64,000 nucleotides of DNA from Curtobacterium sp. GC_Cur_3 (GTDB lineage: Bacteria; Actinomycetota; Actinomycetes; Actinomycetales; Microbacteriaceae): positions 1 to 64,000 of the forward strand of contig NZ_JALNUI010000009.1 of the NCBI RefSeq assembly GCF_026544205.1, in the 5' to 3' direction. A program made the position numbers and the translations under genes. Positions 1-7,397 of this stretch are shown one piece after another (the stretch's first letter is position 1; every line of letters starts with the position of its first letter). A model generated the notes under the pieces. The model was not told the DNA's origin and searched no databases. It was given only the letters and a program-made list of their open reading frames with translations.

Positions 1-8
1 TCCGGGAG

Positions 9-33
9 GCGGGGGCCGCTTAGCGGCCCCCGC
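9..33 (-). terminator. Hairpin downstream of the ArdC-like gene
   Basis: A perfect 11-bp stem (GCGGGGGCCGC and its complement) closes a TTA loop just after the stop codon of the minus-strand ArdC-like gene. There is no clear T-run, so this is a terminator-like hairpin rather than a textbook intrinsic terminator. Confidence 0.6.
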
Positions 34-38
34 GGTGA

Positions 39-974
39 CTACTGGTCGGTGGGGTCCGCGTCGTCGCCGTCTTCGGCGTCGACGTCGGCAGGGGTGAGGA
101 TCGCGGCCACCTGGTGCGCTGCCGTGAGGACGCGGGCGGCGGTGGAGCGGATCAGGTCGGCGTCCGCGTCTGACCATCCGGCGACGTAGCCGATCGAGTA
201 GGCGGCGGTGTCGAATCCGACCAGTCCGGCGACGACGTAGGCGACGCTCTCGGCCTCGGTTTCCATGAGGCCGCGGTGCTCGGCGTACTCGGTCAGGTCG
301 TCGGTGTGGCCGAGAAGGATGTGCGCGAGCTCGTGAATGAGCGTCTTCGCGGAGTGCTTCGGGGCCAGGTGCGACCCGATCACGACGCGGCGGGCGGCGG
401 GGTCGGTGAAGCCGTTGCGGCCTTCTCCCGGCTCGGTGTGCTCGACGCTCCACCCGTCCGCGACCAGGTGGGCGGTCAGGGTGCCGATGACGCCGTGGTC
501 ATCGGTTCCGGTCAGGGGCGCGGTGAGGGTCGACTGGTCGGCGGCGTCCGGGTCGATCGGGTCGGTCTGGGCGATGTCGAACACGGGCAGGATCGGGAAC
601 CGGGGGTAACGCTTCTCGACGTCTTCGCCGTTTTCGTCCTGCTCGGTCACCTTCTTGGTGCTATAGCCGAAGATGCGGAGCGACTTCTCTCCCTTGCGGA
701 CCTGGCGGCCGAGGGCCTGCCACTTCCGGAACCCCGCCACCCGCTCGGCATCGGGGCGCTGAGCGAGGATCAACAACACGTTGTTGAGGCTGTACGTGTG
801 GAACGCGCCCGCGAACTGCAGGAAGGCCGTCCACCGGTCCGAGTCGCGCAGCTGCTCTACCTGCGCCGCGATCGACTCGTGCAACGCGGCTGCCTGCTCC
901 TTCCGCTGCTCGGGGGTGACGGACGGGCGGCGGGTGTTGGCGGTGCGCTTCTTGGTGGCGGTGGTGGTGCTCAT
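39..974 (-). CDS. ArdC-like antirestriction / ssDNA-binding metalloprotease
   Basis: 311-residue protein. The N-terminal half (about residues 20-120) resembles the ArdC/TraC-type ssDNA-binding domain (WTAFLQFAGAFHTYSLNN). The C-terminal half carries the zinc-metalloprotease motif HELAHILLGH near residue 215. ArdC-family proteins bind ssDNA and protect incoming plasmids from restriction; that role is inferred here. I chose the ATG at 974 because GGAGG lies 8-9 nt upstream; a longer open frame reaches 1142 but has no such site. It lies about 80 bp after the 68-residue gene and is probably co-transcribed with it. Confidence 0.85.
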   Translation of the reverse strand: MSTTTATKKRTANTRRPSVTPEQRKEQAAALHESIAAQVEQLRDSDRWTAFLQFAGAFHTYSLNNVLLILAQRPDAERVAGFRKWQALGRQVRKGEKSLRIFGYSTKKVTEQDENGEDVEKRYPRFPILPVFDIAQTDPIDPDAADQSTLTAPLTGTDDHGVIGTLTAHLVADGWSVEHTEPGEGRNGFTDPAARRVVIGSHLAPKHSAKTLIHELAHILLGHTDDLTEYAEHRGLMETEAESVAYVVAGLVGFDTAAYSIGYVAGWSDADADLIRSTAARVLTAAHQVAAILTPADVDAEDGDDADPTDQ

Positions 975-1054
975 GGTCTGTACCTCCGGGGTCTCGATCG
1001 GGGAGGATGGGAGGCGGGAGGGGGCAATTACGAGTTGTCCCCTCCCGCCTTGGT

Positions 1055-1261
1055 TCACTCCGCGGGCGGCGTGAAGGTGATCGTGTCGACGAACGTGGCG
1101 ACTTCGACCCCTTCGAGGACGAACGTGCTCGCGAGGGTCCAACCCAGCGACGCGGCGGTCTTGAGTTCCGCGGCCCGCTCTCGCAGTCCCGCCGTCCTCG
1201 CCTCAGCTGCGTCGTCGGCCTTGCTGACAACCCGGGTCAGCGTCTCGATCTGGTAGCGCAT
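1055..1261 (-). CDS. Small plasmid protein of unknown function (68 aa)
   Basis: I do not recognise the family. The first 35 residues are charged and likely helical (ADDAAEARTAGLRERAAELK), followed by a hydrophobic, beta-like second half (TLASTFVLEGVEVATFVDTITF). A purine-rich Shine-Dalgarno stretch (GAGAGGGAGAGGAAG) lies directly upstream, and before that is the structured leader at 1281-1483. It is the first gene of a two-gene unit with the ArdC-like gene. Confidence 0.65.
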   Translation of the reverse strand: MRYQIETLTRVVSKADDAAEARTAGLRERAAELKTAASLGWTLASTFVLEGVEVATFVDTITFTPPAE

Positions 1262-1280
1262 GTGCTCTTCCTCTCCCTCT

Positions 1281-1483
1281 CGTTTTTTTGCCGTGAAGGC
1301 GACTTGTCGCCGCTAGGACGGGAGGGTGGAGTGCAACCCGAAGGGCGGTGGGGGAGAGAATTTCGGCGCGAAATAAGGGAGCGAAGCGACCGCGTGCCGA
1401 AAATCTCGGAGGAGCCGGCGGCTTGCCGCTTGCGCGGAACCCGGACGTCCGTACGCTGCCGAAGGCTTCACGGCAAAGAAACG
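1281..1483 (-). repeat. Structured leader element, copy 1
   Basis: First of two paralogous elements (the other is 3778-3999), each just upstream of a minus-strand gene. The ends are 20-bp inverted arms at 1281-1300 (CGTTTTTTTGCCGTGAAGGC) and 1464-1483, matching at 18 of 20 positions. Inside is a core almost identical to copy 2 (about 1337-1413), with a nested inverted repeat GAGAATTTCGG / CCGAAAATCTC. The layout places the A-rich arm immediately before the Shine-Dalgarno sequence of the 68-aa gene, so the element is probably transcribed as a folded 5' leader. No known RNA class is recognised. Confidence 0.6.
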
Positions 1484-1800
1484 GGCCGGAGGCCCAGACA
1501 GCGCCGGCGAAGCCGGTTCCACTCGGAGTGAAGCGACTCCCGGCCTGGGCCGGAAGCTCTGGGCTGCGACCGGTCCTGCGCGCCGGAGATCCTTCGTCCT
1601 CCAGAGCGCTGTTCGCGGCGCCGCTCTGCGGTGTCGTCGCGCTGCGAGCTCCGTCGAGCAGCGCCGGGGTCAGGGAGGGGGCGGAGCCCCTTGCCGTTGC
1701 GGCGGAGCCGCGACGCCGCCCACGAACGCTGAGACGCCCCGATGAGACCGGTGCCGGGTGTGCGTGGGGGCCGCTGGCTGCGACCCCCACGCTGGTTCAC
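1484..1800. other. Non-coding, hairpin-rich spacer
   Basis: About 320 bp between leader copy 1 and the end of the ParB-like gene. It contains several GC-rich inverted repeats (for example around 1675-1725, GGGGGCGGAGCCCC and GGCGGAGCCGC). No convincing gene is seen. It may hold the terminator of the ParB-like transcript and the promoter of the next unit. Confidence 0.5.
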
Positions 1801-3264
1801 CTACTCGGCCGCTGTGTCCGCGTCCTCGACCGGGTCGACCGGCTCGGGCTGGATGCCCGCGGCGATCTTCTCTACGTCGGTCAGGCGGTGGCCCCACGCA
1901 GCCAACTGGTTCAGGTACGCCGCACCCTCGGTGGTGGGACGACGCCACCACTCGCGGTTCGCCGCGTTCTCGAACGCGGACAGCACCACGGCAAGGGCGA
2001 CGTGCGGAGCCTTCGCGGGGTGCTGCTCCACCCAGGTTGCGACCGTGTCAGCGCCGTAGCCGCTGCCCGACTCGATGCTGAGCAGGTCGCGGATACCGCC
2101 GCTGTTGTCGGCGCGCATCGTCCACCCGTGACGGGTGCCCGCGACAGCGGCGAACATCGTCCAGTCCTTCGGCAGCGTCTTCCGCTGGAGGAGCGACTTC
2201 ACGAACTCGGTCCGGAGCGTGTCCGCGGCGTCCCACGCCTTGTTGTTGGCGATCAGTTCCCGGCGCGCGGCCTTCTCGGCCTCCTTCTGCTCGGCCGCTT
2301 CTTCCTCGGTCAGTTCCACAGCCGGGGCCGTGCTGAACGAGTACCGCGGGTACTTCACGTGGTGCGCCTCCGGGGTCGTGCACACCGGGATCGCCGTGTG
2401 CTCACCCCACGCCTGCAGCATGACGGCGTGACCGGCGCAGCCGGTCGCGTGCGCCTCCGGGTCGAGGATGGGCCGGTCCTCGGCGTCGTCGTCCGCGTCG
2501 GTCAGGCTCGACAGGGTCGTGTAGTCGTCCTCGCTCGTGACGACGCGGACGCCCTTGGCTTCCCACTCCCCCGCGATCCGGGCCATGTCGGCCTTGCCCT
2601 GCCGGTCCTGACGGATGCGCTCGGCCGTGAACGGCAGTTCTTCGGCGTAGCCCTCGTCCACGCACGCCTGCAGTTCCGCGATGGCCTCCGGGTCGTCCTG
2701 GAACTCCGCGAACAGCAGTGCGTCGTCCAGGGTGAGGGCCTGGTCGGTGACGGCCTTCGTCGCCGCTTCCGACTTCGCCACGGCGAGGGTCGCCTTCACG
2801 GTGTCCCGCTTCGTGCCGGTCTCCTTAGCAATCGCGGTGACCGACAGGCCCTCGATTTCCAGCTGCCGGTACGCGGCGAGCCGGTCACCGTCCGTCAGGG
2901 CGGTGCGGCGCTCGTTCGCGACCAACTGCTCCGCGATCCGCTTGGCCGTGTTGTCGTCACGCGCGGTGACGAACACGGGCACGTCGCACCCGGCCTCGAT
3001 GGCTGCCAGGACACGCATCTGCCCGTCCCGGACGACCACGCGGCCGTCCTGGTCGCGGTAGCCGATGGTCGGCAGGAGCACTCCGTGCTGCTTCACGGAG
3101 GCGAGGAACGCGGGGTCGAGGTCGGCCGCGGTGCGGACGTTGTTCTCGATCGACACGTTCAACGCTGGGAGGGTGACCAGTTCCACGCCCGCGGTGGGAG
3201 CCTGCTCGGTGGTGCTGGGCTGGTCCGTCAGGTGGGTGACGGCGATGTTGTCGATGATGCTCAT
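1801..3264 (-). CDS. ParB/Spo0J-like nuclease-fold protein with long unique C-terminus
   Basis: 487-residue protein. Residues about 30-130 form a ParB N-terminal domain, but the usual GERR signature of the CTP-binding ParB fold reads GQMR (DGQMRVLAAIEAG). A KorB/ParB-type helix-turn-helix follows (SVTAIAKETGTKRDTVKATL). The C-terminal ~250 residues, including a helical EEEAAEQKEAEKAARRE segment, are not recognised. It may bind DNA for partition or regulation, but the plasmid also has a ParA pair at 57.8-59.5 kb, so its job is uncertain. Start ATG 3264 has GGAAAG about 15 nt upstream. A strong hairpin precedes it. Confidence 0.75.
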   Translation of the reverse strand: MSIIDNIAVTHLTDQPSTTEQAPTAGVELVTLPALNVSIENNVRTAADLDPAFLASVKQHGVLLPTIGYRDQDGRVVVRDGQMRVLAAIEAGCDVPVFVTARDDNTAKRIAEQLVANERRTALTDGDRLAAYRQLEIEGLSVTAIAKETGTKRDTVKATLAVAKSEAATKAVTDQALTLDDALLFAEFQDDPEAIAELQACVDEGYAEELPFTAERIRQDRQGKADMARIAGEWEAKGVRVVTSEDDYTTLSSLTDADDDAEDRPILDPEAHATGCAGHAVMLQAWGEHTAIPVCTTPEAHHVKYPRYSFSTAPAVELTEEEAAEQKEAEKAARRELIANNKAWDAADTLRTEFVKSLLQRKTLPKDWTMFAAVAGTRHGWTMRADNSGGIRDLLSIESGSGYGADTVATWVEQHPAKAPHVALAVVLSAFENAANREWWRRPTTEGAAYLNQLAAWGHRLTDVEKIAAGIQPEPVDPVEDADTAAE

Positions 3265-3288
3265 GGTTTTGCTACGCTTTCCGGTAGT

Positions 3289-3341
3289 GACCGGGTGCGG
3301 GTCCTGGCAATTGATCCTTGTCGGGAACTCCGCACCCGGTC
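3289..3341 (-). promoter_or_regulatory. 12-bp-stem hairpin between the 131-aa gene and the ParB-like gene
   Basis: GACCGGGTGCGG (3289-3300) pairs perfectly with 3330-3341 across a 29-nt loop. It follows one minus-strand gene and precedes the next, so it could terminate or attenuate transcription or protect mRNA ends. Confidence 0.5.
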
Positions 3342-3359
3342 TGTTTCATTCGGGGGTGG

Positions 3360-3755
3360 TTAGGCGTTGCTGCCGCTGACGGCTTGCAGCCACGCGGTGG
3401 TGACCTGGGCGCGCTGCGCCGGGGTCAGTGCGATCGTGTCGCCGTCGTCGTCCACGGCGACGAACACGCCTGCTCCATGGAGCCGGTACCCGGCCGGGTA
3501 GCCGCCGAGTCGGCGGACGGTTTCGGACAGGACCGGGCTGTGTTCGGCCCGGTAGAGCCCTTCGTCGTCCACGAACACGTCGATGCCGTTCGGCAGGCCA
3601 ACGACGTCGAACAGGTCGGAACCGATCGCCTGATTGAGGCTCGCGACGTGGGAGCCGTCCGGGCCGACGGTGATCCGAACGTCCTCCATCGTTCCGTCGA
3701 TGTTCAGGCGAAGCCCGATCAGTCCGGTCGTGGTGCGGGTTGCTGTCTTGATCAT
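3360..3755 (-). CDS. Hypothetical plasmid protein (131 aa)
   Basis: Family not recognised. The protein alternates short beta-like stretches (TGLIGLRLNIDGTMEDVRITV, trimmed view: residues 10-30) with acidic loops (VDDEGLYRAEHSP, VAVDDDGDTIALTP). There is no signal peptide or membrane segment. ATG 3755 is supported by GGAG 7 nt upstream; an out-of-frame ATG at 3768 lies nearby. It is the first gene after structured leader copy 2 and lies upstream of the ParB-like gene in the same direction. Confidence 0.6.
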   Translation of the reverse strand: MIKTATRTTTGLIGLRLNIDGTMEDVRITVGPDGSHVASLNQAIGSDLFDVVGLPNGIDVFVDDEGLYRAEHSPVLSETVRRLGGYPAGYRLHGAGVFVAVDDDGDTIALTPAQRAQVTTAWLQAVSGSNA

Positions 3756-3777
3756 TTCGTTTCTCCATTCCCCTCCT

Positions 3778-3999
3778 CGTTTTTTTGCCGAGAAGGCGGT
3801 TTACCGCCTAGCGGCCGGGAAGGGTGTGTCTACCCGAAGGGCGGAGGGGGAGAGAATTTCGGCGCGAAATAAGGGAGCGCAGCGACCGCGTGCCGAAAAT
3901 CTCGGAGGATCCGGCCGCGCAGCGGCTAGACGCAGCCCGGGAGGCTGCTACGAGGGAGCGCAGCGACCGAGCCGCCGAAGGCTTCTCGGTAAAAAAACG
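3778..3999 (-). repeat. Structured leader element, copy 2
   Basis: Paralogue of the element at 1281-1483. Inverted arms lie at 3778-3797 (CGTTTTTTTGCCGAGAAGGC) and 3980-3999. Relative to copy 1, one base differs in the left arm (GTG to GAG) and the matching base differs in the right arm (CAC to CTC), so pairing is kept. The core at about 3835-3909 is almost identical between copies. It sits just upstream of the 131-aa gene. Confidence 0.6.
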
Positions 4000-4142
4000 G
4001 GCCGCAGGCCCAAGGCACTGGTCGGCGGAGCCGGCTCCATACAGTCAGAACAGTCCGCCGTAGGCGGTCCGCGGAGCCCTTCCCCCTCTCGAGCTGCAGC
4101 GCCGGTAGCGGATCCTCTGCGAGATCGTGTTCGCTAGACACA

Positions 4143-4516
4143 TGAGCGACTTCGTGCGGACCAGCCCCGGACGGAACCCGGACGATCGCGACGCGCGCGC
4201 CGTCGACCTCGTCGCCGACGAAATGCGGCCGGCCGTCCGGATCCTGATCCGCGGTGCCTTGCCGGCGACACTCGAGCACGGCGGACGCGTCTGGGTCGCG
4301 ACTGGTGAGTTCCACGACGCCGGCGACCGCCGACCGATCGCCGTCAGACGTGAAGCGGCCCCGGCTCGTTGGGGGGAACAAGCCGGGGCCGGTGAGCACG
4401 CGGACCGGCTTTGGGGGCTGGTCCTCGTGCTGACGCTCGAAGCGTTGGGGGGAACAGCTCGAGCGCATCTCTACGGTACCTCCGCACCGCCGACACCGCT
4501 CGAGGTCGCGCTATGA
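4143..4516 (+). CDS. Doubtful small ORF (possible protein)
   Basis: A 124-residue open frame with GC-rich third positions in its first ~65 codons (VADEMRPAVRILIRGALPAT). No family is recognised, and no clear Shine-Dalgarno site precedes the ATG at 4143. Its second half runs antisense through the 6C-like RNA at 4357-4465, which argues against the full frame being a gene. Kept only as a possibility. Confidence 0.22.
4357..4465 (-). ncRNA. 6C-type RNA (hairpins with C6 loops)
   Basis: Read on the minus strand there are three consecutive hairpins. The first (4465-4434) and third (4390-4357) both end in the same tip, GTT-CCCCCC-AAC, on unrelated stems of 7+2 and 10 bp. The middle one (4431-4395) has a loop with CCCCC. 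Two stem-loops each displaying at least six cytosines define the actinobacterial 6C RNA, a trans-acting small RNA class whose C-rich loops can contact G-rich ribosome-binding sites. The stems differ while the loops are conserved, as expected for an RNA. The extra middle hairpin is atypical. 5' and 3' ends are not determined. Confidence 0.7.
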
Positions 4517-4786
4517 GGGGGCTGTGCGGTCCGCGCGGTGCTTCACAGCCGCGCGCCAGACCCACGCGGCCGTCGCGGCCTGACCGCTCCCCCACTCGAT
4601 CAGGACCGCGTCAGCGGTCGCGGCGATCGCCTTCGCCTCAACCCGACGGTCGACGCCGCGGTAGGTGCGGATCCACGCCCACACCGGCGCCGCCGGTGCG
4701 ACGTCACCCGCGAGGCCGCCACGGGCCTCCTGCGGGATCGAGACCGCTTCCTCGGGCAACCAGCGTCCGCGTCGGCGGACGCCCAT
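4511..4786 (-). CDS. Small plasmid protein (91 aa)
   Basis: Unknown family. Contains WIRTYRGVDRRVEAKAIAA and ADAVLIEWGSGQAATAAWVW, suggesting a compact alpha/beta fold. The ATG at 4786 overlaps the stop of the upstream gene as TGATG, so translation is probably coupled. The open frame extends to 4960 but the overlap makes 4786 the likely start. Confidence 0.55.
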   Translation of the reverse strand: MGVRRRGRWLPEEAVSIPQEARGGLAGDVAPAAPVWAWIRTYRGVDRRVEAKAIAATADAVLIEWGSGQAATAAWVWRAAVKHRADRTAPS

Positions 4787-5070
4787 CAGCGGCGCCCCGG
4801 TGGCCGCAGAGACCGCTTCTTGAGCCGGTCCATCGGAACCCACACGTGGTGCACGAACCCCATGTGCACGAGCTGCACGTAGACCACGTCGCCGTCGGCC
4901 TGCTCGACAAACCCGGGACAGGTCTGCGGACCCGACCGAGTGAACTCGACCTGCACCCACACCGCCGGGTAGCCGGACACCCGGTCAGGGCCCGCCGGAG
5001 CATCGATGCCGAGCGGCTGATCCTCAGGGGGATCGGGATGGCTCGGCGGGGCCCACCGGTGTTCGGGCAT
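4786..5070 (-). CDS. Small plasmid protein (94 aa)
   Basis: Unknown family. A proline-rich start (EHRWAPPSHPDPPEDQP) is followed by a beta-rich region (YPAVWVQVEFTRSG, GDVVYVQLVHMGFVHHVWVPM) and a basic tail (RLKKRSLRPPGRR). It is coupled to the following 91-aa gene by a TGATG overlap. ATG 5070 was chosen over the longer frame to 5274 because the extension is low-complexity arginine-rich sequence. Confidence 0.55.
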   Translation of the reverse strand: MPEHRWAPPSHPDPPEDQPLGIDAPAGPDRVSGYPAVWVQVEFTRSGPQTCPGFVEQADGDVVYVQLVHMGFVHHVWVPMDRLKKRSLRPPGRR

Positions 5071-5108
5071 GACCCCGATGATGACCGCGGCCGCCGACAC
5101 CGCCGGTC

Positions 5109-5300
5109 TCAGTAGTACCGTCGGCGGCGGCCGTCCTGCACCTCCCCGATCAGATCCATGGTCCGCTCCAGCGCGGCCACGGTCAGCGGGTAGTCGTCCG
5201 CGGAGCGGTCGAGGAGGTTCAGCTTCCGGATCGCCCGCCGACGGGCGACGGCGAGCTCGTCGACGGAGAGCCACTGTAACGCCTCGAGCTCATCAGTCAT
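5109..5300 (-). CDS. Small helical protein (63 aa)
   Basis: Unknown family. Predicted mostly helical and charged (LSVDELAVARRRAIRKLNLLD, trimmed at the ends), ending in a basic GRRRRYY tail. First of three closely spaced minus-strand small genes. Confidence 0.5.
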   Translation of the reverse strand: MTDELEALQWLSVDELAVARRRAIRKLNLLDRSADDYPLTVAALERTMDLIGEVQDGRRRRYY

Positions 5301-5444
5301 CCCCGCGGAGCGTACTCGCGGACCAGACTCCCCCTCCCCCTGGCCAATCGCCTCGAGTGCTGCAGCCAACGACGTGCTCCCGAACACGGCCCGTCCGATG
5401 GCCTGCGCAGCGCAGCGAAGACAGGGCGCAGCCGCGACGCGGTA

Positions 5445-6113
5445 TCACGACATGAACGAGCTGGGAGCGGGACGCCTCCCCGCGGCCAGCATCGAACGAA
5501 GATCCGCCTGAACAAGCTCCCACGGCGTCCATTGTCGGTATCGCTCCGCGAGCCACGGAGCTGTGATGCCGAACTGGCCCATCTCAGGACTCGGGAGGAA
5601 GTGACCAAACGGACTGTAGATCGGATCGCCGTTCTCCCACGCCATGTAGGGCCCGATCCGTTCCATGGCGCCGAACTCATCCACGTCGACCTGTTCTTCC
5701 TCGACCTCAAGGATCCTCGCGCCAGAAGCACACCACGACACGTTGCGACCATCAAAATCGGGATCAACCTGGACAGGCCCGATCGGCGCGACGCGGTACA
5801 AAGACCCGGCCACGTCGTCGTCAACCTTGTAGAGCCCGCAGTACCCGCGCGCCATCTCACGATCCGTCGTGAAGTACACCCGCCGTGAATCGGTGGTTCC
5901 GTCGGCGTAGCCCTTCTGCAACGAATGAGCAGTGTCCGTCCGACCTGCGATCAGAGCCGCGTGCGCGGTGAGTAAGACCTCACCAGTTTGCAGACCCGGG
6001 GCGCCCCCGTGCCAGAACGTCGCCCCCGTGAGCTGGCGGGCGAGCCGCTCTGCCGCAACAGCCGCTACCCGTCCCTCCCTTGCGCGACGGGCTTTCGCCT
6101 GCTTGCCGCTCAT
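5445..6113 (-). CDS. Arr-like ADP-ribosyltransferase-fold protein
   Basis: 222 residues. The segment from about residue 30 to 150 follows the order seen in rifampin ADP-ribosyltransferases (Arr): FWHGG, a TGEVLLT loop, VYFTTDREMA, SLYRVAPIGPVQVDPD and a final RILEVEEEQVDVDE. The His of HGG, the Tyr of VYFTT and the late acidic residue would form the H-Y-D/E NAD-binding set. The C-terminal ~70 residues (ERIGPYMAWENGDPIYSPFG...) are not part of Arr. The substrate is unknown; it could be a drug, nucleic acid or host protein. AGGGAGGG lies just upstream of ATG 6113. Confidence 0.6.
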   Translation of the reverse strand: MSGKQAKARRAREGRVAAVAAERLARQLTGATFWHGGAPGLQTGEVLLTAHAALIAGRTDTAHSLQKGYADGTTDSRRVYFTTDREMARGYCGLYKVDDDVAGSLYRVAPIGPVQVDPDFDGRNVSWCASGARILEVEEEQVDVDEFGAMERIGPYMAWENGDPIYSPFGHFLPSPEMGQFGITAPWLAERYRQWTPWELVQADLRSMLAAGRRPAPSSFMS

Positions 6114-6218
6114 GCAGCCCTCCCTGCGATCGTCGATCGGTTCAACGGTACGGCGGCAAGTTCACATCGCCGATTCCCGCGACTAGACCCGGTCTTGAGC
6201 CGATGAGGGAGCCCCGGC

Positions 6219-7397
6219 TCAGCGCGGCTGGTTGCGGAAGTCGTAGAAGGACCGGTCGAGAGTCGGGTCCTGCAGCGTCCAGTTCCGCCCTGGCTTATCG
6301 AGAACACCGGTAACGGTAAGGGGGAACTTCTCCCGGTGAGCCTGGATGGCGATGTCATAGTCCTCGCCGCTCAGGGTGATGCTGATCTTCCGCCACGTGT
6401 TGTCGACGTCGGCGCGGAGCACGATGTCACCGGCACCAACGCCGTCATCGTCACGGTCGTCCCCACGACGCAATTCAATGACAGGTCCCATAACCGTGAC
6501 CTGCTTCGGAGGATCCTTCCGGACGAGCCTCTCGGAGACGTGATCGAGCAGCTGGACCGTTTCGCGGGTCATTTCGATCTTGCTGGCCACCGGAGTGCGC
6601 TGGCGCTCGACTGGCGCCCATTCGAAGCTCATGTCCAACGAGCGGAGGCCCTCACCGGACCCCATCGACTGCAGAGCCTTCACCATCGGCAGACGCATCC
6701 CGGACGCGATCGCGTCGTCAATGTTGGGTGCGTCGAAACGATTTTCGGCGACCTGCTTGGTGACGTCGAGGCTGCGCGCCAGCGTGGTCATCACCTGCCG
6801 GGTGAACGACGGTGCGAGCTCGTCGTCAGCGTCGTCGGCAGGGGCCTCATCGACGGTCGGGGGGTCGAGGCGCGCAGCGACTGTGATGATGAAGCTGCCG
6901 CGCTTGGTGTGACCCATGCGGACGTCGTCGTTCAGAAAGTCGTTGACGGCGGTGGGAATTCGGCCACGTCCAGTGGAATGCGGGTTCGCGGCGGTGAGGG
7001 CCGCGGAACGAATCATGTCGTCGATGTTTTCCAGCAGTGCGGATGCTTGCCGGAGTGGGATGGTGCCATCGCTCATGTGCTGGTCGACGCGGACGAAGAA
7101 GAGGTCGGCGCTGACCGCGGCGACCTGCTCGGCGAGGTTAGCCACGCTCCAGTCGTAGGTGTCGCTGACGCGAGAGAGGGCTTGCGACAGGCGAGGCCCG
7201 TAGTCGTCGAGGCCGGTGTCGCGAGGGATGAGGATCCGGCGGACGAGATCGCCGGTTACGCCGGGTTCGGACCAGATCTGCGCATAGCCGAGATCGGTTT
7301 GGATGGTCCAGTTCTGGGTGGCGAGGAACTGTGTCAGGCGTGTGGCGTCGACGACGTTGGCGTAGTCGCCGGCATCGTCGATCAGTGTGCCCGCCAT
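6219..7397 (-). CDS. Partner protein of DUF4365 gene (392 aa), unknown function
   Basis: No domain is recognised with confidence. It is a soluble, acidic protein with a long helical middle (SFTRQVMTTLARSLDVTKQV) and a basic-acidic hinge (ELRRGDDRDDDGVGAGD) before a beta-rich C-terminal domain ending WTLQDPTLDRSFYDFRNQPR. Its start overlaps the end of the DUF4365 gene by 16 bp, so the two are a translationally coupled pair. The pairing with a nuclease-like DUF4365 protein suggests a defence or DNA-processing module, but that is inference. Confidence 0.6.
   Translation of the reverse strand: MAGTLIDDAGDYANVVDATRLTQFLATQNWTIQTDLGYAQIWSEPGVTGDLVRRILIPRDTGLDDYGPRLSQALSRVSDTYDWSVANLAEQVAAVSADLFFVRVDQHMSDGTIPLRQASALLENIDDMIRSAALTAANPHSTGRGRIPTAVNDFLNDDVRMGHTKRGSFIITVAARLDPPTVDEAPADDADDELAPSFTRQVMTTLARSLDVTKQVAENRFDAPNIDDAIASGMRLPMVKALQSMGSGEGLRSLDMSFEWAPVERQRTPVASKIEMTRETVQLLDHVSERLVRKDPPKQVTVMGPVIELRRGDDRDDDGVGAGDIVLRADVDNTWRKISITLSGEDYDIAIQAHREKFPLTVTGVLDKPGRNWTLQDPTLDRSFYDFRNQPR

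Noticed and set aside
1348-3363. Long plus-strand open frame opposite the ParB-like gene
   Set aside because: It has Arg/Val-rich shadow composition, no ribosome-binding site, and runs through the structured leader; the minus-strand gene has clear domains.
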